A stretch of DNA of 64,000 bases, taken from contig NZ_JAKRFD010000001.1 of assembly GCF_022348185.1 (NCBI RefSeq), positions 62,001 through 126,000 of the forward strand, written 5' to 3'. The notes beneath the pieces were generated by a model. That model had not been told where the DNA came from. It saw only the letters and a list, made by a program, of their open reading frames with translations, and made no database searches. Position 1 is the stretch's first letter. Each line of letters opens with the position of its first letter. A program made the translations under genes and the position numbers. The DNA is from Epibacterium sp. Ofav1-8. GTDB taxonomy: Bacteria > Pseudomonadota > Alphaproteobacteria > Rhodobacterales > Rhodobacteraceae. Shown here in pieces: positions 6,967 to 14,811 of this stretch.

Positions 6967-8829
6967 TCAGCTGTCCTCGGCATCCACCCCGGCAGGCGCC
7001 GGGGCATCGGGCTCGAACTGCATCGCGTCGAAGGTCAGGCTGATGGCATAGCTGTCGGCCTCCTCCTGGACGGTCGGGCTGCATTCCAGCTGGCGGGCAA
7101 AGCCGCGGATCAACTGGCTGCCAAGCCCGGTGCCCTCTTCATCGAAGCTGGGGTCCTGAGCCGTGGAATTGGCGATCGTCAGGGTCACCCGGGTGTCGTC
7201 CTCCACGTTCAGCTTGAACGACACCCAGCGTTTGCCGGCACTGTCGACGCCAAGGTATTTCAGGGCGTTGGTGGCGGCTTCGACGGTGAGCAAGGCCAGG
7301 GGCACGGCCTGATCGGGATAGAGCACGACCGGCTCCAGGGAAATCTCGATATGCGGCACCGGGGCGGTGGTGGGCGCGAGCTCTGTCAGCGGGCGGATCA
7401 CGTCCCGCAGCAGGTCGTTTGCCTGAACCCGCCCCAGTTCTGACGCCTGGTACAGGGTCTGGTGCACGGTTGCCATGCTGGTCACCCGCCGGTTGACGGT
7501 CTGCAGCGCGTCAGCGGTGGTGGCATTTCGCGTGCGCCGGATCTGCATGGAAATGATCGACGAGATCAGTTGCAGATTGTTCTTCACCCGATGATGAAGC
7601 TCCTTGAGCAGCACATCCTTGTCATGCATCGCATCAAACAGATCGGCCTCGTCATGCAGCAGTTTCTCGGCCACCTGCATGAACTCGTTTTCGATGACCT
7701 CCATTTCATGCGGCATGAAAGACCGGGGCGGCGTTTTGGGCAGGGTGCGGGATCGGGCGAACTGCTGCATCTGGGTGGTGATCAGGCGCAGGTAGCGCAC
7801 CACCTGGCGATCCAGCGTGATGTAGATCAGCACCAGACTGACCAGCCACATCAGGATCGGAAACAGGGCAGGGGTCAGCACAAGCTGCCTGAACGGGCCG
7901 CTGTCCGCCGCAGCGTGGCGCCCATCCGGGTCCCAGCTGCCGACGACATAGAACCCGTTGCTCAGCACCGGAACGATCGAGAACAGCCGGGTCTCGCCGG
8001 CGGCGTTTTCGGTTTCAATGCGCCGTGGGTTGAGTTTGATCAGCTCCTTGAGCGGAATCCCGGCGGGCAGGCGTTCGCGTGCGGTTTCGCGAGCGCCGGA
8101 CGCGCTGAGGATGTCGCCATCCACGCTGATGGTCACGATATCGATGGGGCGATCCCCCAGTTTGACCTGAAACCCCTGATCGATCTTGTCATGGGGGACG
8201 TGGATGATCTGGTTGCCGATGAACCTGCCCTGTTCATTAAAGACCGGCTCGGAAATGATGAGAACGGCAGTGCCGGAAACGGGGCCGAAGGAATTCACGC
8301 GGACGTCACGCTTTGCGGTGAGCATCCAGTCGGAGAACCTGGGATTGTCGGAATAGTCGATCGTCAGATCGGCGGAGGCGCACTCCATGACCCCGTCCGT
8401 CGGCAGAAACCCCGCGAAGCTGTAGCGCTCTGCGGTGGCGTCGATGAAACGGGTCATCAGCGATTTGCAACGGGCCCGGTCCGCGGTCAGATCCGGCACG
8501 CTCAGCGCCAGGGTCTCTGCCGCTGAAAAGGCGGATTTGATGATCTCGCGCTCTTCCTGGGCGAATTCGGCGGTCAGGGCTTGCAGGCTGAGATTGTTGG
8601 ATTCGCGGACTTCAGCCTGCAGGCGGACGGTCTGATCGACCGCGATCAGCCCCAGCGGCACAAGCGCCCCGGACAGCAGTATGGCCAGCCGGACGGACAG
8701 GCTTCGCGTCCAGCCAAAGGGGCGCGATGCGCCCGGCGAGACATGTGTCCCGTCATCCGAAACGTCAGCGGAGGCGTCCTGACCCTGGCCCCGAAACAGG
8801 GCCAGGGAGGGAAAGTTCATTCGGTTCAC
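6967..8829 (-). CDS. Membrane sensor histidine kinase, HisKA_2/HWE type, of the general stress response
   Basis: Likely the sensor that controls PhyR phosphorylation. The 620 residues run: cytoplasmic N-terminus; TM1 about 45-66; an extracytoplasmic sensory domain of roughly 250 residues (Cache-like in length and position); TM2 about 317-339; the phosphoacceptor region LLKELHHRVKNNLQLISSII (about 407-426, His412/413); then an HATPase domain with Asn521 in EAATNALKYL and a G-box EGTGLGSQLI (about 565). The GTG start overlaps the ecfG stop (GTGA); an ATG three codons later is possible. It is co-transcribed with nepR and ecfG. Family knowledge: PhyR systems are driven by this kinase class, often encoded beside phyR. 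The ligand is unknown. Confidence 0.9.
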   Translation of the reverse strand: MNRMNFPSLALFRGQGQDASADVSDDGTHVSPGASRPFGWTRSLSVRLAILLSGALVPLGLIAVDQTVRLQAEVRESNNLSLQALTAEFAQEEREIIKSAFSAAETLALSVPDLTADRARCKSLMTRFIDATAERYSFAGFLPTDGVMECASADLTIDYSDNPRFSDWMLTAKRDVRVNSFGPVSGTAVLIISEPVFNEQGRFIGNQIIHVPHDKIDQGFQVKLGDRPIDIVTISVDGDILSASGARETARERLPAGIPLKELIKLNPRRIETENAAGETRLFSIVPVLSNGFYVVGSWDPDGRHAAADSGPFRQLVLTPALFPILMWLVSLVLIYITLDRQVVRYLRLITTQMQQFARSRTLPKTPPRSFMPHEMEVIENEFMQVAEKLLHDEADLFDAMHDKDVLLKELHHRVKNNLQLISSIISMQIRRTRNATTADALQTVNRRVTSMATVHQTLYQASELGRVQANDLLRDVIRPLTELAPTTAPVPHIEISLEPVVLYPDQAVPLALLTVEAATNALKYLGVDSAGKRWVSFKLNVEDDTRVTLTIANSTAQDPSFDEEGTGLGSQLIRGFARQLECSPTVQEEADSYAISLTFDAMQFEPDAPAPAGVDAEDS

Positions 8830-9383
8830 GCGGCGGTTCCACCACTTGCGGCGACCACGGCATGGGTGGCGGCGTCCGTCAGTTCCATCTGATCGTCGAT
8901 ATTGATCTGCATGCTGGAGGCCAGGGCTTCGCGTCCCCGGTTCAGCCGGCTCTTGATCGTGCCGACCTTGACGCCACAGACCTCGGCCGCCTCCTCATAG
9001 GAATATTGCAGAACGCCGATCAGGGTCAGCACCTCGCGCTGCTCGGCCGGCAGTTCCGCCAGGGCGACGCGGAATTCGGCCAGTTGCAGCCGGCCATCAT
9101 GGGCCGGTTTGACCGAGATGCTTTCGGTGATGGTGCCGGTGGAATCCTCGACCTCGCGGGCGGCCTTGCGGCGGTTGGAGTAAAAGGTGTTGCGCAGAAT
9201 GGTAAAGAGCCAGGCCCGCATGTTGGTGCCTTCCTGGAACTTGTCGAAGTTGCTCCAGGCTTTCAGCACCGTATCCTGCACCAGATCATCTGCTGCCGCA
9301 TCATTGCGCGTAAGGCTCATGGCGAAGGCGCGAAGCACCTTCATATGGCTGGTCAGTTCAGCCTTGGCATTCTGTCGGTCCAT
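8826..9383 (-). CDS. ecfG: General stress response ECF sigma factor EcfG
   Basis: An ECF15-type sigma factor that directs RNA polymerase to GGAAC/CGTT promoters once NepR is removed by phosphorylated PhyR. The 185-residue product has a region 2 with DDLVQDTVLKAW and MRAWLFTILRNTFYSNRRK, and a region 4 with LPAEQREVLTLIGVLQYSYEEAAEVCGV followed by GTIKSRLNRGREAL. Start ATG 9383 shares one base with the nepR stop (TAATG), so synthesis is probably coupled to its own anti-sigma factor. The nepR-ecfG promoter itself is an EcfG-type site, which implies autoregulation. Confidence 0.95.
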   Translation of the reverse strand: MDRQNAKAELTSHMKVLRAFAMSLTRNDAAADDLVQDTVLKAWSNFDKFQEGTNMRAWLFTILRNTFYSNRRKAAREVEDSTGTITESISVKPAHDGRLQLAEFRVALAELPAEQREVLTLIGVLQYSYEEAAEVCGVKVGTIKSRLNRGREALASSMQINIDDQMELTDAATHAVVAASGGTAA

Positions 9384-9577
9384 TATTCGGCCTCCTCCTG
9401 CGACTGGGAGGTCGCGCCGGTGGTGCCCGACGCATCCGCGACGGGGATCTTGTCCAGACGATCAAGTAGCTCCATCAGATGCGGCGGCAATTCCGCATTC
9501 GCATCCTCGTCGAAAACCCGCTTCAGGTTCTCGTCGATCAGAGTGTCCCATGGCTGTTTCTGAGGCCTGTTTGCCAT
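9383..9577 (-). CDS. nepR: Anti-sigma factor NepR
   Basis: A 64-residue protein that holds EcfG inactive and is sequestered by PhyR~P. It has the NepR core: WDTLIDENLKRVFDE (helix 1) followed by LPPHLMELLDRLD (helix 2), then a disordered Ser/Thr/Gln/Glu tail. I start it at ATG 9577 because GGGAG lies 7 bases upstream and NepR homologues begin close to this point; a GTG at 9595 would add six residues. It sits first in the nepR-ecfG-kinase operon, opposite phyR, which is the classical arrangement of this locus. Confidence 0.92.
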   Translation of the reverse strand: MANRPQKQPWDTLIDENLKRVFDEDANAELPPHLMELLDRLDKIPVADASGTTGATSQSQEEAE

Positions 9578-9631
9578 TCGTCTCTCCCGCAACACCTATA
9601 CCTTCAGGCGCGATAAAATTTTCATTTCCAT

Positions 9632-9662
9632 GGAACAAACGCCCAAAGCATGCGTTTGTTCC
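9632..9662. promoter_or_regulatory. Palindromic double EcfG promoter driving phyR (+) and nepR-ecfG (-)
   Basis: An 11-bp inverted repeat (GGAACAAACGC at 9632-9642, GCGTTTGTTCC at 9652-9662) with a 9-base centre. Read on either strand it gives GGAAC, 16 bases, CGTTT: -35 at 9632-9636 and -10 at 9653-9657 on plus; -35 at 9662-9658 and -10 at 9641-9637 on minus. Each arm therefore supplies the -35 of one promoter and the -10 of the other. The phyR start is 34 bases past its -10, and nepR about 60 bases past its own. Confidence 0.85.
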
Positions 9663-9690
9663 GAGAAATATTGGTGACAGGAGAAAAAAA

Positions 9691-10512
9691 TTGTCGACCC
9701 CCACCACTGGACAAGCCCTGACTCTGTCGGACCTGATCGGACCCCACCTGCCGTACCTGCGGCGTTACGCCAGAGCGCTCACCGGGGCGCAGCAATCCGG
9801 TGATACCTATGCGGCCTCCACGCTGGAGGCGATCCTGGCGGATCCAAGCTGCTTTGATGCCCAGGCACATGGCGGAAAAGTGGCACTTTTCAAGGTTTTC
9901 CACACGCTCTGGAGCAGTTCCGGACAGCCGGTGCCGGACACGGATGACGGTCCCCGGGCCCGGGCGCTGCAACATCTTTCGGCGCTGACCCCGAACACCC
10001 GCGAAGCGCTGCTTCTGAATACGGTGGAGGCCTTCTCCATCAGCGAAATCGCGGAAATCATGGACATCGACAGCGAAGAGGCCGGCCGCCTGATCCAGCT
10101 GGCGCATGATGAAATGCAGCAATCCGTCTCGGGCAAGATCATGATTATCGAGGATGAGGCGATCATCGCGATGGATCTTGAAGGGATCTGTACGATGATG
10201 GGTCACGAGGTCACCGGGATTGCCCGCACCCACAAGGCGGCGGTGAAACTGGGGCATGAGCAACGGCCCGATCTGATCCTGGCGGATATTCAGCTTGCCG
10301 ATAACTCCAGCGGCATCGATGCGGTTGCGGACCTGCTCGAAGATCTGGGTGACGTGCCGGTGATTTTCATCACGGCCTTCCCCGAGCGTCTGCTGACGGG
10401 TGAGCGGCATGAACCGGCGTTCATGATCGCCAAACCCTATGTTCCCGACCAGGTCATTTCCGCGATCAGCCAGGCCATGTTCTTTGCCTCGACCGATACG
10501 CTGACCAGCTGA
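9691..10512 (+). CDS. phyR: Response regulator PhyR with sigma-factor-like output domain
   Basis: Anti-anti-sigma factor of the general stress response: when phosphorylated, its EcfG-like domain captures NepR. The 273 residues comprise a sigma-like N-terminal part (PHLPYLRRYARALTGAQQSG at 18-37, sigma4-like to about 140) and a C-terminal receiver with acidic pocket Glu154/Asp155, phosphoacceptor Asp199 (ILADI), Thr228 (FITAF) and Lys248 (AKPY). The start is an unusual TTG at 9691. It is preceded by AGGAG at 9679-9683, and no in-frame ATG or GTG lies nearby, so the weak start codon looks genuine. Transcribed from the shared palindromic promoter and ended by a hairpin at 10542. Confidence 0.95.
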   Translation: MSTPTTGQALTLSDLIGPHLPYLRRYARALTGAQQSGDTYAASTLEAILADPSCFDAQAHGGKVALFKVFHTLWSSSGQPVPDTDDGPRARALQHLSALTPNTREALLLNTVEAFSISEIAEIMDIDSEEAGRLIQLAHDEMQQSVSGKIMIIEDEAIIAMDLEGICTMMGHEVTGIARTHKAAVKLGHEQRPDLILADIQLADNSSGIDAVADLLEDLGDVPVIFITAFPERLLTGERHEPAFMIAKPYVPDQVISAISQAMFFASTDTLTS

Positions 10513-10541
10513 TCCACGGCAGCCTCACCTTGGCGATTTCG

Positions 10542-10567
10542 ACGGCCCGGCACTGTCCGGGCCGTTT
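10542..10567 (+). terminator. Terminator after phyR
   Basis: Stem ACGGCCCGG / CCGGGCCGT with a 6-base loop, followed by TTTG; it starts 29 bases past the phyR stop. Confidence 0.8.
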
Positions 10568-10633
10568 GTGTTCGCGCGGGTGTGTCGGTGCAGCAGCGGC
10601 GCGGCGGCCAAAACGGCGCATGCGCAAACTAAA

Positions 10634-10665
10634 GGGGCCCCACACCCGACTGGGTGAAGGGCCCC
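10634..10665 (-). terminator. Terminator after dps
   Basis: Outer stem GGGGCCC / GGGCCCC enclosing an inner stem CACCC / GGGTG. On the minus strand it is followed by TTTAGTTT. Lies 20 bases past the dps stop. Confidence 0.75.
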
Positions 10666-10684
10666 CTGCGGAATGCATGCGTGC

Positions 10685-11182
10685 CTACGAGGCAGACAAA
10701 GCACGCAGCATCCAAGCCGCTTTTTCGTGGAAGGCCGCGCGTTCGGTGGCCAGGTCGCCCGTCACCATGTCCTTGCGCTGTTCGGCCAACTCGATCAGCG
10801 CGTGCAGGCGGTGGGCCAAACGCATATGGTCCTTTTCAAGATCTTTGCACATCTCCCCGGCGCTCGGCATCTGGCCGAGGTCGTCGACAATGCTGTCGGA
10901 CAAGACGCCGGTGATCTTGCCGGAGGTCAGGTGGCCGATGGCGCGGATGCGCTCTGCCAGCTCATCTGCCGCGGCAAACATGTTCTGATACTGCTCTTCG
11001 GTCAGATTGTGCAGCGAGAAGAACAGCGGTCCCTCGACGTTCCAGTGGTAGATGTGGGTTTTCAGCGTCAGGCGGTAGGTATCCGCCAGCACATCGCTCA
11101 GCCCTTCGGCGATGGCGGTGGTGTCCCGGACGCCGGTCTCGACAGGTGCGATTTGCGGTTTGACGTTCAATGCGGTGCTCAT
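10685..11182 (-). CDS. dps: Dps-family DNA-binding ferritin-like protein
   Basis: Stores iron, consumes peroxide and compacts DNA during starvation or oxidative stress. The 165-residue length is normal. The ferroxidase pattern is visible: THIYHWNVEGPLFFSLHNLTEEQY (about residues 42-65) carries the conserved His and Trp, followed by AADELAERIRAIGHL, the second metal-ligand helix. The N-terminal tail is short with one Lys. AAAGGA lies upstream of the ATG. The DUF1328 gene ends 51 bases upstream on the same strand, and the EcfG-type promoter at 11451-11475 would serve both. Dps is a typical member of the EcfG regulon in alphaproteobacteria. Confidence 0.93.
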   Translation of the reverse strand: MSTALNVKPQIAPVETGVRDTTAIAEGLSDVLADTYRLTLKTHIYHWNVEGPLFFSLHNLTEEQYQNMFAAADELAERIRAIGHLTSGKITGVLSDSIVDDLGQMPSAGEMCKDLEKDHMRLAHRLHALIELAEQRKDMVTGDLATERAAFHEKAAWMLRALSAS

Positions 11183-11233
11183 GTCATGTCCTTTCTGCGT
11201 GGAGTGTCGGTCGATCCGATGCGTGCCTTCGGG

Positions 11234-11395
11234 TCAGCGGCGAACTGCCCGAAAGATCAACGCGGCGACGAACATCACCAGGAAGATGAAAAAGAGGATC
11301 TGCGCGATCCCGGCCGAGGCGCTGGCGATACCGCCAAAGCCAAAGACGGCCGCGATCAGTGCGATCACCAGGAATGTCAGGGCCCAACCAAGCAT
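11234..11395 (-). CDS. DUF1328 small membrane protein (53 aa)
   Basis: A 53-residue protein starting [20 protein letters not shown] and continuing [20 protein letters not shown], which makes two hydrophobic helices with a short glycine-rich turn, and a basic end FRAVRR. This is the DUF1328 (YtjA-like) signature. Function is unknown; homologues are often stress-induced. An AAAGGAGG ribosome site lies 6 bases before the ATG, an EcfG-type promoter about 55 bases upstream, and dps follows on the same strand. Confidence 0.9.
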   Translation of the reverse strand: MLGWALTFLVIALIAAVFGFGGIASASAGIAQILFFIFLVMFVAALIFRAVRR

Positions 11396-11450
11396 GGGGT
11401 GCCTCCTTTGCCGTGTTACAGTGCCCACCCTGTGCGGGCCTCGCAGACAC

Positions 11451-11475
11451 AACGGCGCGCGGCGCGAATTGTTCC
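11451..11475 (-). promoter_or_regulatory. EcfG-type promoter for DUF1328-dps
   Basis: On the minus strand GGAAC (11475-11471), 16 bases, CGTT (11454-11451). Full consensus and the same spacing as the other sites. Confidence 0.75.
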
Positions 11476-11604
11476 CGGAGAAACGCATCGTGGCGCCGTG
11501 GCCCGGACCGGGACCGCGTGCTGTCGGGCCTGTCGCCGGTTGCAAAACAGTTGACATATTCACTCTGTTTGGCCCATGTCTGGGCCAGATGGTTCTCCGT
11601 CGCC

Positions 11605-11776
11605 TCAGATGCGCGGGGATGAAAAGGGAATACGGTGAGGTGTAGCCAAAAGGCGCCAAACCCGTGACTGCCCCCGCAACTGTGAGCGGCGAATGACCCT
11701 GCCTGATACCACTGGATGTCCATCCGGGAAGGTGCAGGGGAATGACGAACCGCAAGTCAGGAGACCTGCCATCTGA
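11605..11776 (+). ncRNA. Cobalamin riboswitch
   Basis: The region contains the hallmarks of the B12 aptamer in order: GGGAATACGGTG at about 11626, GTGACTGCCCCCGCAACTGT at about 11664, GGGAAGGTGCAGG, and the B12 box AGTCAGGAGACCTGCC ending at 11770. TCAGAT (11605-11610) pairs with ATCTGA (11771-11776) to close P1. It leads into the BtuDFC-like operon after about 195 bases. A hairpin CTCCCG/CGGGAG at 11830-11844 may belong to the expression platform. Expected effect: repression of uptake genes when adenosyl- or other cobalamins are plentiful. Confidence 0.93.
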
Positions 11777-11970
11777 CCCGATGTGTAACCTGGGCGGGGT
11801 GTCCCGGTGAACGGTGGTAGCTGTCTGACCTCCCGACCCGGGAGCGACGCCGACCTGTGTTCTGCCTATCCCCCGCACGCAAGAGCGGAGCCGCGGATGG
11901 CGCTGTGTGATCGAGACATGTGCAGAGCCGGTGACGCGCCGCGTGCCGCGCTTGCCCGGAGGGGGCGGTG

Positions 11971-12771
11971 ATGGCTGCGACCCTGGAGGCGCGTGGCCTG
12001 ACCTGGGCGCCGCGACGCCGTGGCCCCCTGATCCTGCATGAAACCAGTTTCCACCTGCCCGCCGGGCGCGTGCTTGGGGTGGTCGGCGCCAATGGCGCCG
12101 GCAAGTCCAGCCTGCTGCGGCTCCTCTATCGCTATCAGTCGCCGCGCAGCGGACAGGTGCTCGTCGATGGGGCCGACCTGTGGGCCATGCCGCCGCGGCA
12201 GGCCGCGCGCAGGGTGGCGGCGGTGCTGCAAGAGCAACCGACCGATTTCGGCCTGACGGTGAAGGACATCGTGGCGCTGGGACGTCTGCCCCATCGCGAC
12301 GGTCTGGCCACATCGGGTCAGCGGGATGCGGCGATCATTGACTCCGCGCTGCGCAGGCTCGACCTGACCGGTTTTTCCCACCGCACGCTTGCCACCCTGT
12401 CCGGGGGCGAACGGCAGAGGGTCATGGTGGCCCGCGCCCTGGCGCAGGAACCGCAGGTGCTGATCCTCGATGAACCGACAAACCACATGGATGTGCGCCA
12501 TCAACTCGAACTGCTGGCGCTGATCCGGAACCTCGATCTGACCATCGTGACCTCGCTGCACGATCTCAATCTCGCCGCCGAGGTCTGTGATGACATGCTC
12601 TTGATGTCCGACGGCCGCGTCATGGGTTTTGGCACACCCGGCGTGGTGCTGTCCGAAACGCGCGTCTCCCAGGCCTTTGGCGTGCAGGCCCGCCGCGACC
12701 ACCTGGCCCGTGCGGGCCGGGATCACCTGACCTTTCACTTGTCCAATATTTCGCAGGAACACACCTCATGA
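11971..12771 (+). CDS. btuD: ABC transporter ATPase of a BtuCDF-like (cobalamin) importer
   Basis: Energises uptake of a chelate through the neighbouring permease. The 266 residues carry Walker [13 protein letters not shown]-loop AAVLQEQ, signature [10 protein letters not shown], Walker [13 protein letters not shown] and the H-loop SLHDLNL, typical of the FecE/BtuD class. ATG 11971 is preferred because GGAGG lies 8 bases upstream; a GTG directly before it (11968) is also in frame. The stop overlaps the binding-protein start by 4 bases. FecCDE-type systems carry iron siderophores, haem or B12; the cobalamin riboswitch in the leader is the reason for choosing corrinoid. Confidence 0.88.
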   Translation: MAATLEARGLTWAPRRRGPLILHETSFHLPAGRVLGVVGANGAGKSSLLRLLYRYQSPRSGQVLVDGADLWAMPPRQAARRVAAVLQEQPTDFGLTVKDIVALGRLPHRDGLATSGQRDAAIIDSALRRLDLTGFSHRTLATLSGGERQRVMVARALAQEPQVLILDEPTNHMDVRHQLELLALIRNLDLTIVTSLHDLNLAAEVCDDMLLMSDGRVMGFGTPGVVLSETRVSQAFGVQARRDHLARAGRDHLTFHLSNISQEHTS

Positions 12772-13703
12772 AAAATATCCTCTTTCCCGTCGCGCTGGCA
12801 CTGGCAGGCACCTCCGCCTGGGCTGAAACCACGGTTCAGAGCTGTGATCGCGACGTGACCTTTGACAGCGTCCCGCAAGCCGCGATCTCCAATGACGTCA
12901 ACCTGACCGAAATGATGCTGGCGCTGGGGCTGTCCGATCATATGGTCGGCTACACCGGCGTATCGGGCTGGAAAACCCTGGACGCGGAAATGCGCGATGG
13001 CGTTGCAGCGCTGCCGGAGCTCTCTGCCCGCTATCCCTCCAAGGAGGTGCTGGTCGGCGCCGATGCGGATTTCTTCTTTGCCGGATGGAACTATGGCATG
13101 AAAGTCGGTGGCGAGGTGACCCCCGAGACCCTCGCGCCCTTTGGCATCAAGGTCTACGAACTCACCGAAAGCTGCATCCACATCGGCGACAAGCCCAAGG
13201 TCAGCATGGATGACATGTACAATGACCTGCTGAACCTCGGCCGGATCTTTGATGTGGAGGACAAGGCCGAGACCCTGGTCGCCGGCTATCGCGCCGATCT
13301 CGCCGCCTTTACCGCGGAGCTGGAAGCGGATGGCGAACCCCCGCGGGTGTTTGTCTACGACAGCGGCGAGGATACGCCTTTCACGGCGGGGCGCTATGCC
13401 ATGCCCACCGCCCTGATCGAGGCCGCCGGCGGCAAGAACATCATGGATGATTTCGAAAAGAGCTGGGCCACCGTGACCTGGGAAGAGGTGGTGGACCGCA
13501 ACCCGGAGATCGTGGTGATCGTGAACTACGGCGACGTCACCGCCGCGCAGAAACGGGACTTCATGATGCAGAACCCGGCCTTTGCCGAGATGGATGCGGT
13601 CAAGAACGACAGGTTCGTCGTGCTGGAGTATGTCGAAGCGACCCCCGGACCGCGCAATATCAAGGCCGTGAAAAAACTCGCCGCCGGGTTCTGGGGCGAA
13701 TAA
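12768..13703 (+). CDS. btuF: Periplasmic binding protein of the BtuCDF-like importer
   Basis: A 311-residue class III (TroA-like) binding protein. Residues 1-19 ([19 protein letters not shown]) form a signal peptide. The mature protein has the two-lobe pattern of the family: N-lobe LTEMMLALGLSDHMVGYTGV, a long backbone helix about residues 140-175, and C-lobe DTPFTAGRYAMPTALIEAAGG ending in AVKKLAAGFWG. Its start overlaps the ATPase stop (ATGA) and the permease begins 3 bases after its stop. Assignment to cobalamin rests on the riboswitch; a siderophore ligand would look the same at this level. Confidence 0.87.
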   Translation: MKNILFPVALALAGTSAWAETTVQSCDRDVTFDSVPQAAISNDVNLTEMMLALGLSDHMVGYTGVSGWKTLDAEMRDGVAALPELSARYPSKEVLVGADADFFFAGWNYGMKVGGEVTPETLAPFGIKVYELTESCIHIGDKPKVSMDDMYNDLLNLGRIFDVEDKAETLVAGYRADLAAFTAELEADGEPPRVFVYDSGEDTPFTAGRYAMPTALIEAAGGKNIMDDFEKSWATVTWEEVVDRNPEIVVIVNYGDVTAAQKRDFMMQNPAFAEMDAVKNDRFVVLEYVEATPGPRNIKAVKKLAAGFWGE

Positions 13704-13706
13704 CCG

Positions 13707-14759
13707 ATGCAGGACAGCGAAGCGCATATTGGCCCGCTGCGGCGCACGCGCACTGCACCGATGCTGCTTGTTGGCGGTCTTGCTGCGCTTCTGGTGTCGC
13801 TGTCCTTTGCCATCAGCCTCGGGGCGGTGCCGGTGTCGACCGGCACCGTCTGGGGGGTGCTGGTCGACAAGATCTGGCCCGGCCTTGTAGAGCCGGTTTG
13901 GTCCAAGGGGCGGGCCGCGATCGTCTGGGATATCCGCTTTCCGCGTGCGCTGCTGGCGATCATGGTCGGCGCCGGGCTGGCGCTGGTCGGGGCCAGCCTG
14001 CAATCGGTGACCCGCAATCCGCTGGCAGATCCGCATTTGCTGGGGATTTCCTCTGGCGGGGCCTTCGGCGCGATCCTCGCCTTGCTGCACACCGGGTTGT
14101 TCCTTGGCCTGTTGACGGTTCCCCTGCTGGCCTTTGCCGGCGCTCTGGCGACAACGGCGGTGGTGCTTGGCGTCACGCGCCTGACCCAATCGACGACGGC
14201 GGATCGGCTGGTGCTGGCGGGGGTGGCGGTGTCCTTCATCGTGATGGCCGGGGCCAATGTGCTCATCTTTCTGGGCGATCCGCGGGCCTCTCACACCGTC
14301 GTGTTCTGGATGCTCGGGGGGCTTGGCATCGCGCAGTGGTCGCATCTGATCTATCCGTTGCTGATCCTGCTGGGCTGCGGCACCTGGCTCTGGTGGCGGC
14401 GGGCGGATTTCAACGCGATGACGGTGGGCGATGAAACCGCCGCCACACTGGGCATCGCCGTGGCGCGGTTCCGGCTGATGACCTTTGTCATCGGCGCGCT
14501 CATCACCGGGGTGATGGTGGCGTTTTCCGGCATCATCGGCTTTGTCGGCCTCATGGTGCCGCATATCGTGCGGCTGATCTGCGGCGGGGACTACCGGCTT
14601 GTGCTGCCGGCAAGCGCCCTGTTTGGCGGCGTCTTCCTGCTCTGGGCGGATATTCTGGCACGCACGGTCCTGGCGCCCGAGGATATTCCGATCGGCGTCG
14701 TGACCGGGCTGATTGGCGGGCTGTTCTTCATCTGGCTGCTGGGGCGGCGCAAGGGCTAG
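13707..14759 (+). CDS. btuC: FecCD/BtuC-type ABC permease
   Basis: A 350-residue inner-membrane permease with about ten hydrophobic helices. Family motifs include RFPRALLAIMVGAGLALVGA, the block TRNPLADPHLLGISSGGAFG, and the coupling segment GFVGLMVPHIVRLICGGDYR, which contacts the ATPase. The C-terminus, IPIGVVTGLIGGLFFIWLL, is also standard. It is the last gene of the riboswitch-controlled operon and meets tonB convergently. No outer-membrane BtuB is encoded here. Confidence 0.92.
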   Translation: MQDSEAHIGPLRRTRTAPMLLVGGLAALLVSLSFAISLGAVPVSTGTVWGVLVDKIWPGLVEPVWSKGRAAIVWDIRFPRALLAIMVGAGLALVGASLQSVTRNPLADPHLLGISSGGAFGAILALLHTGLFLGLLTVPLLAFAGALATTAVVLGVTRLTQSTTADRLVLAGVAVSFIVMAGANVLIFLGDPRASHTVVFWMLGGLGIAQWSHLIYPLLILLGCGTWLWWRRADFNAMTVGDETAATLGIAVARFRLMTFVIGALITGVMVAFSGIIGFVGLMVPHIVRLICGGDYRLVLPASALFGGVFLLWADILARTVLAPEDIPIGVVTGLIGGLFFIWLLGRRKG

Positions 14760-14778
14760 CGGCGCACGCCCGCGCCGC
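14759..14778. terminator. Hairpin between convergent btuC and tonB
   Basis: Perfect 7-bp stem GCGGCGC / GCGCCGC with a 6-base loop overlapping the btuC stop. There is no T-tract, so termination is only inferred. Confidence 0.45.
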
Positions 14779-14811
14779 GTCGGCCAGACCCGTGGGGCGT
14801 GTTGACGAGGC

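Noticed and set aside
12735-14564. 609-codon minus-strand frame opposite the B12 importer
   Set aside because: Lacks any domain; the plus strand has overlapping BtuF/BtuC-like genes.
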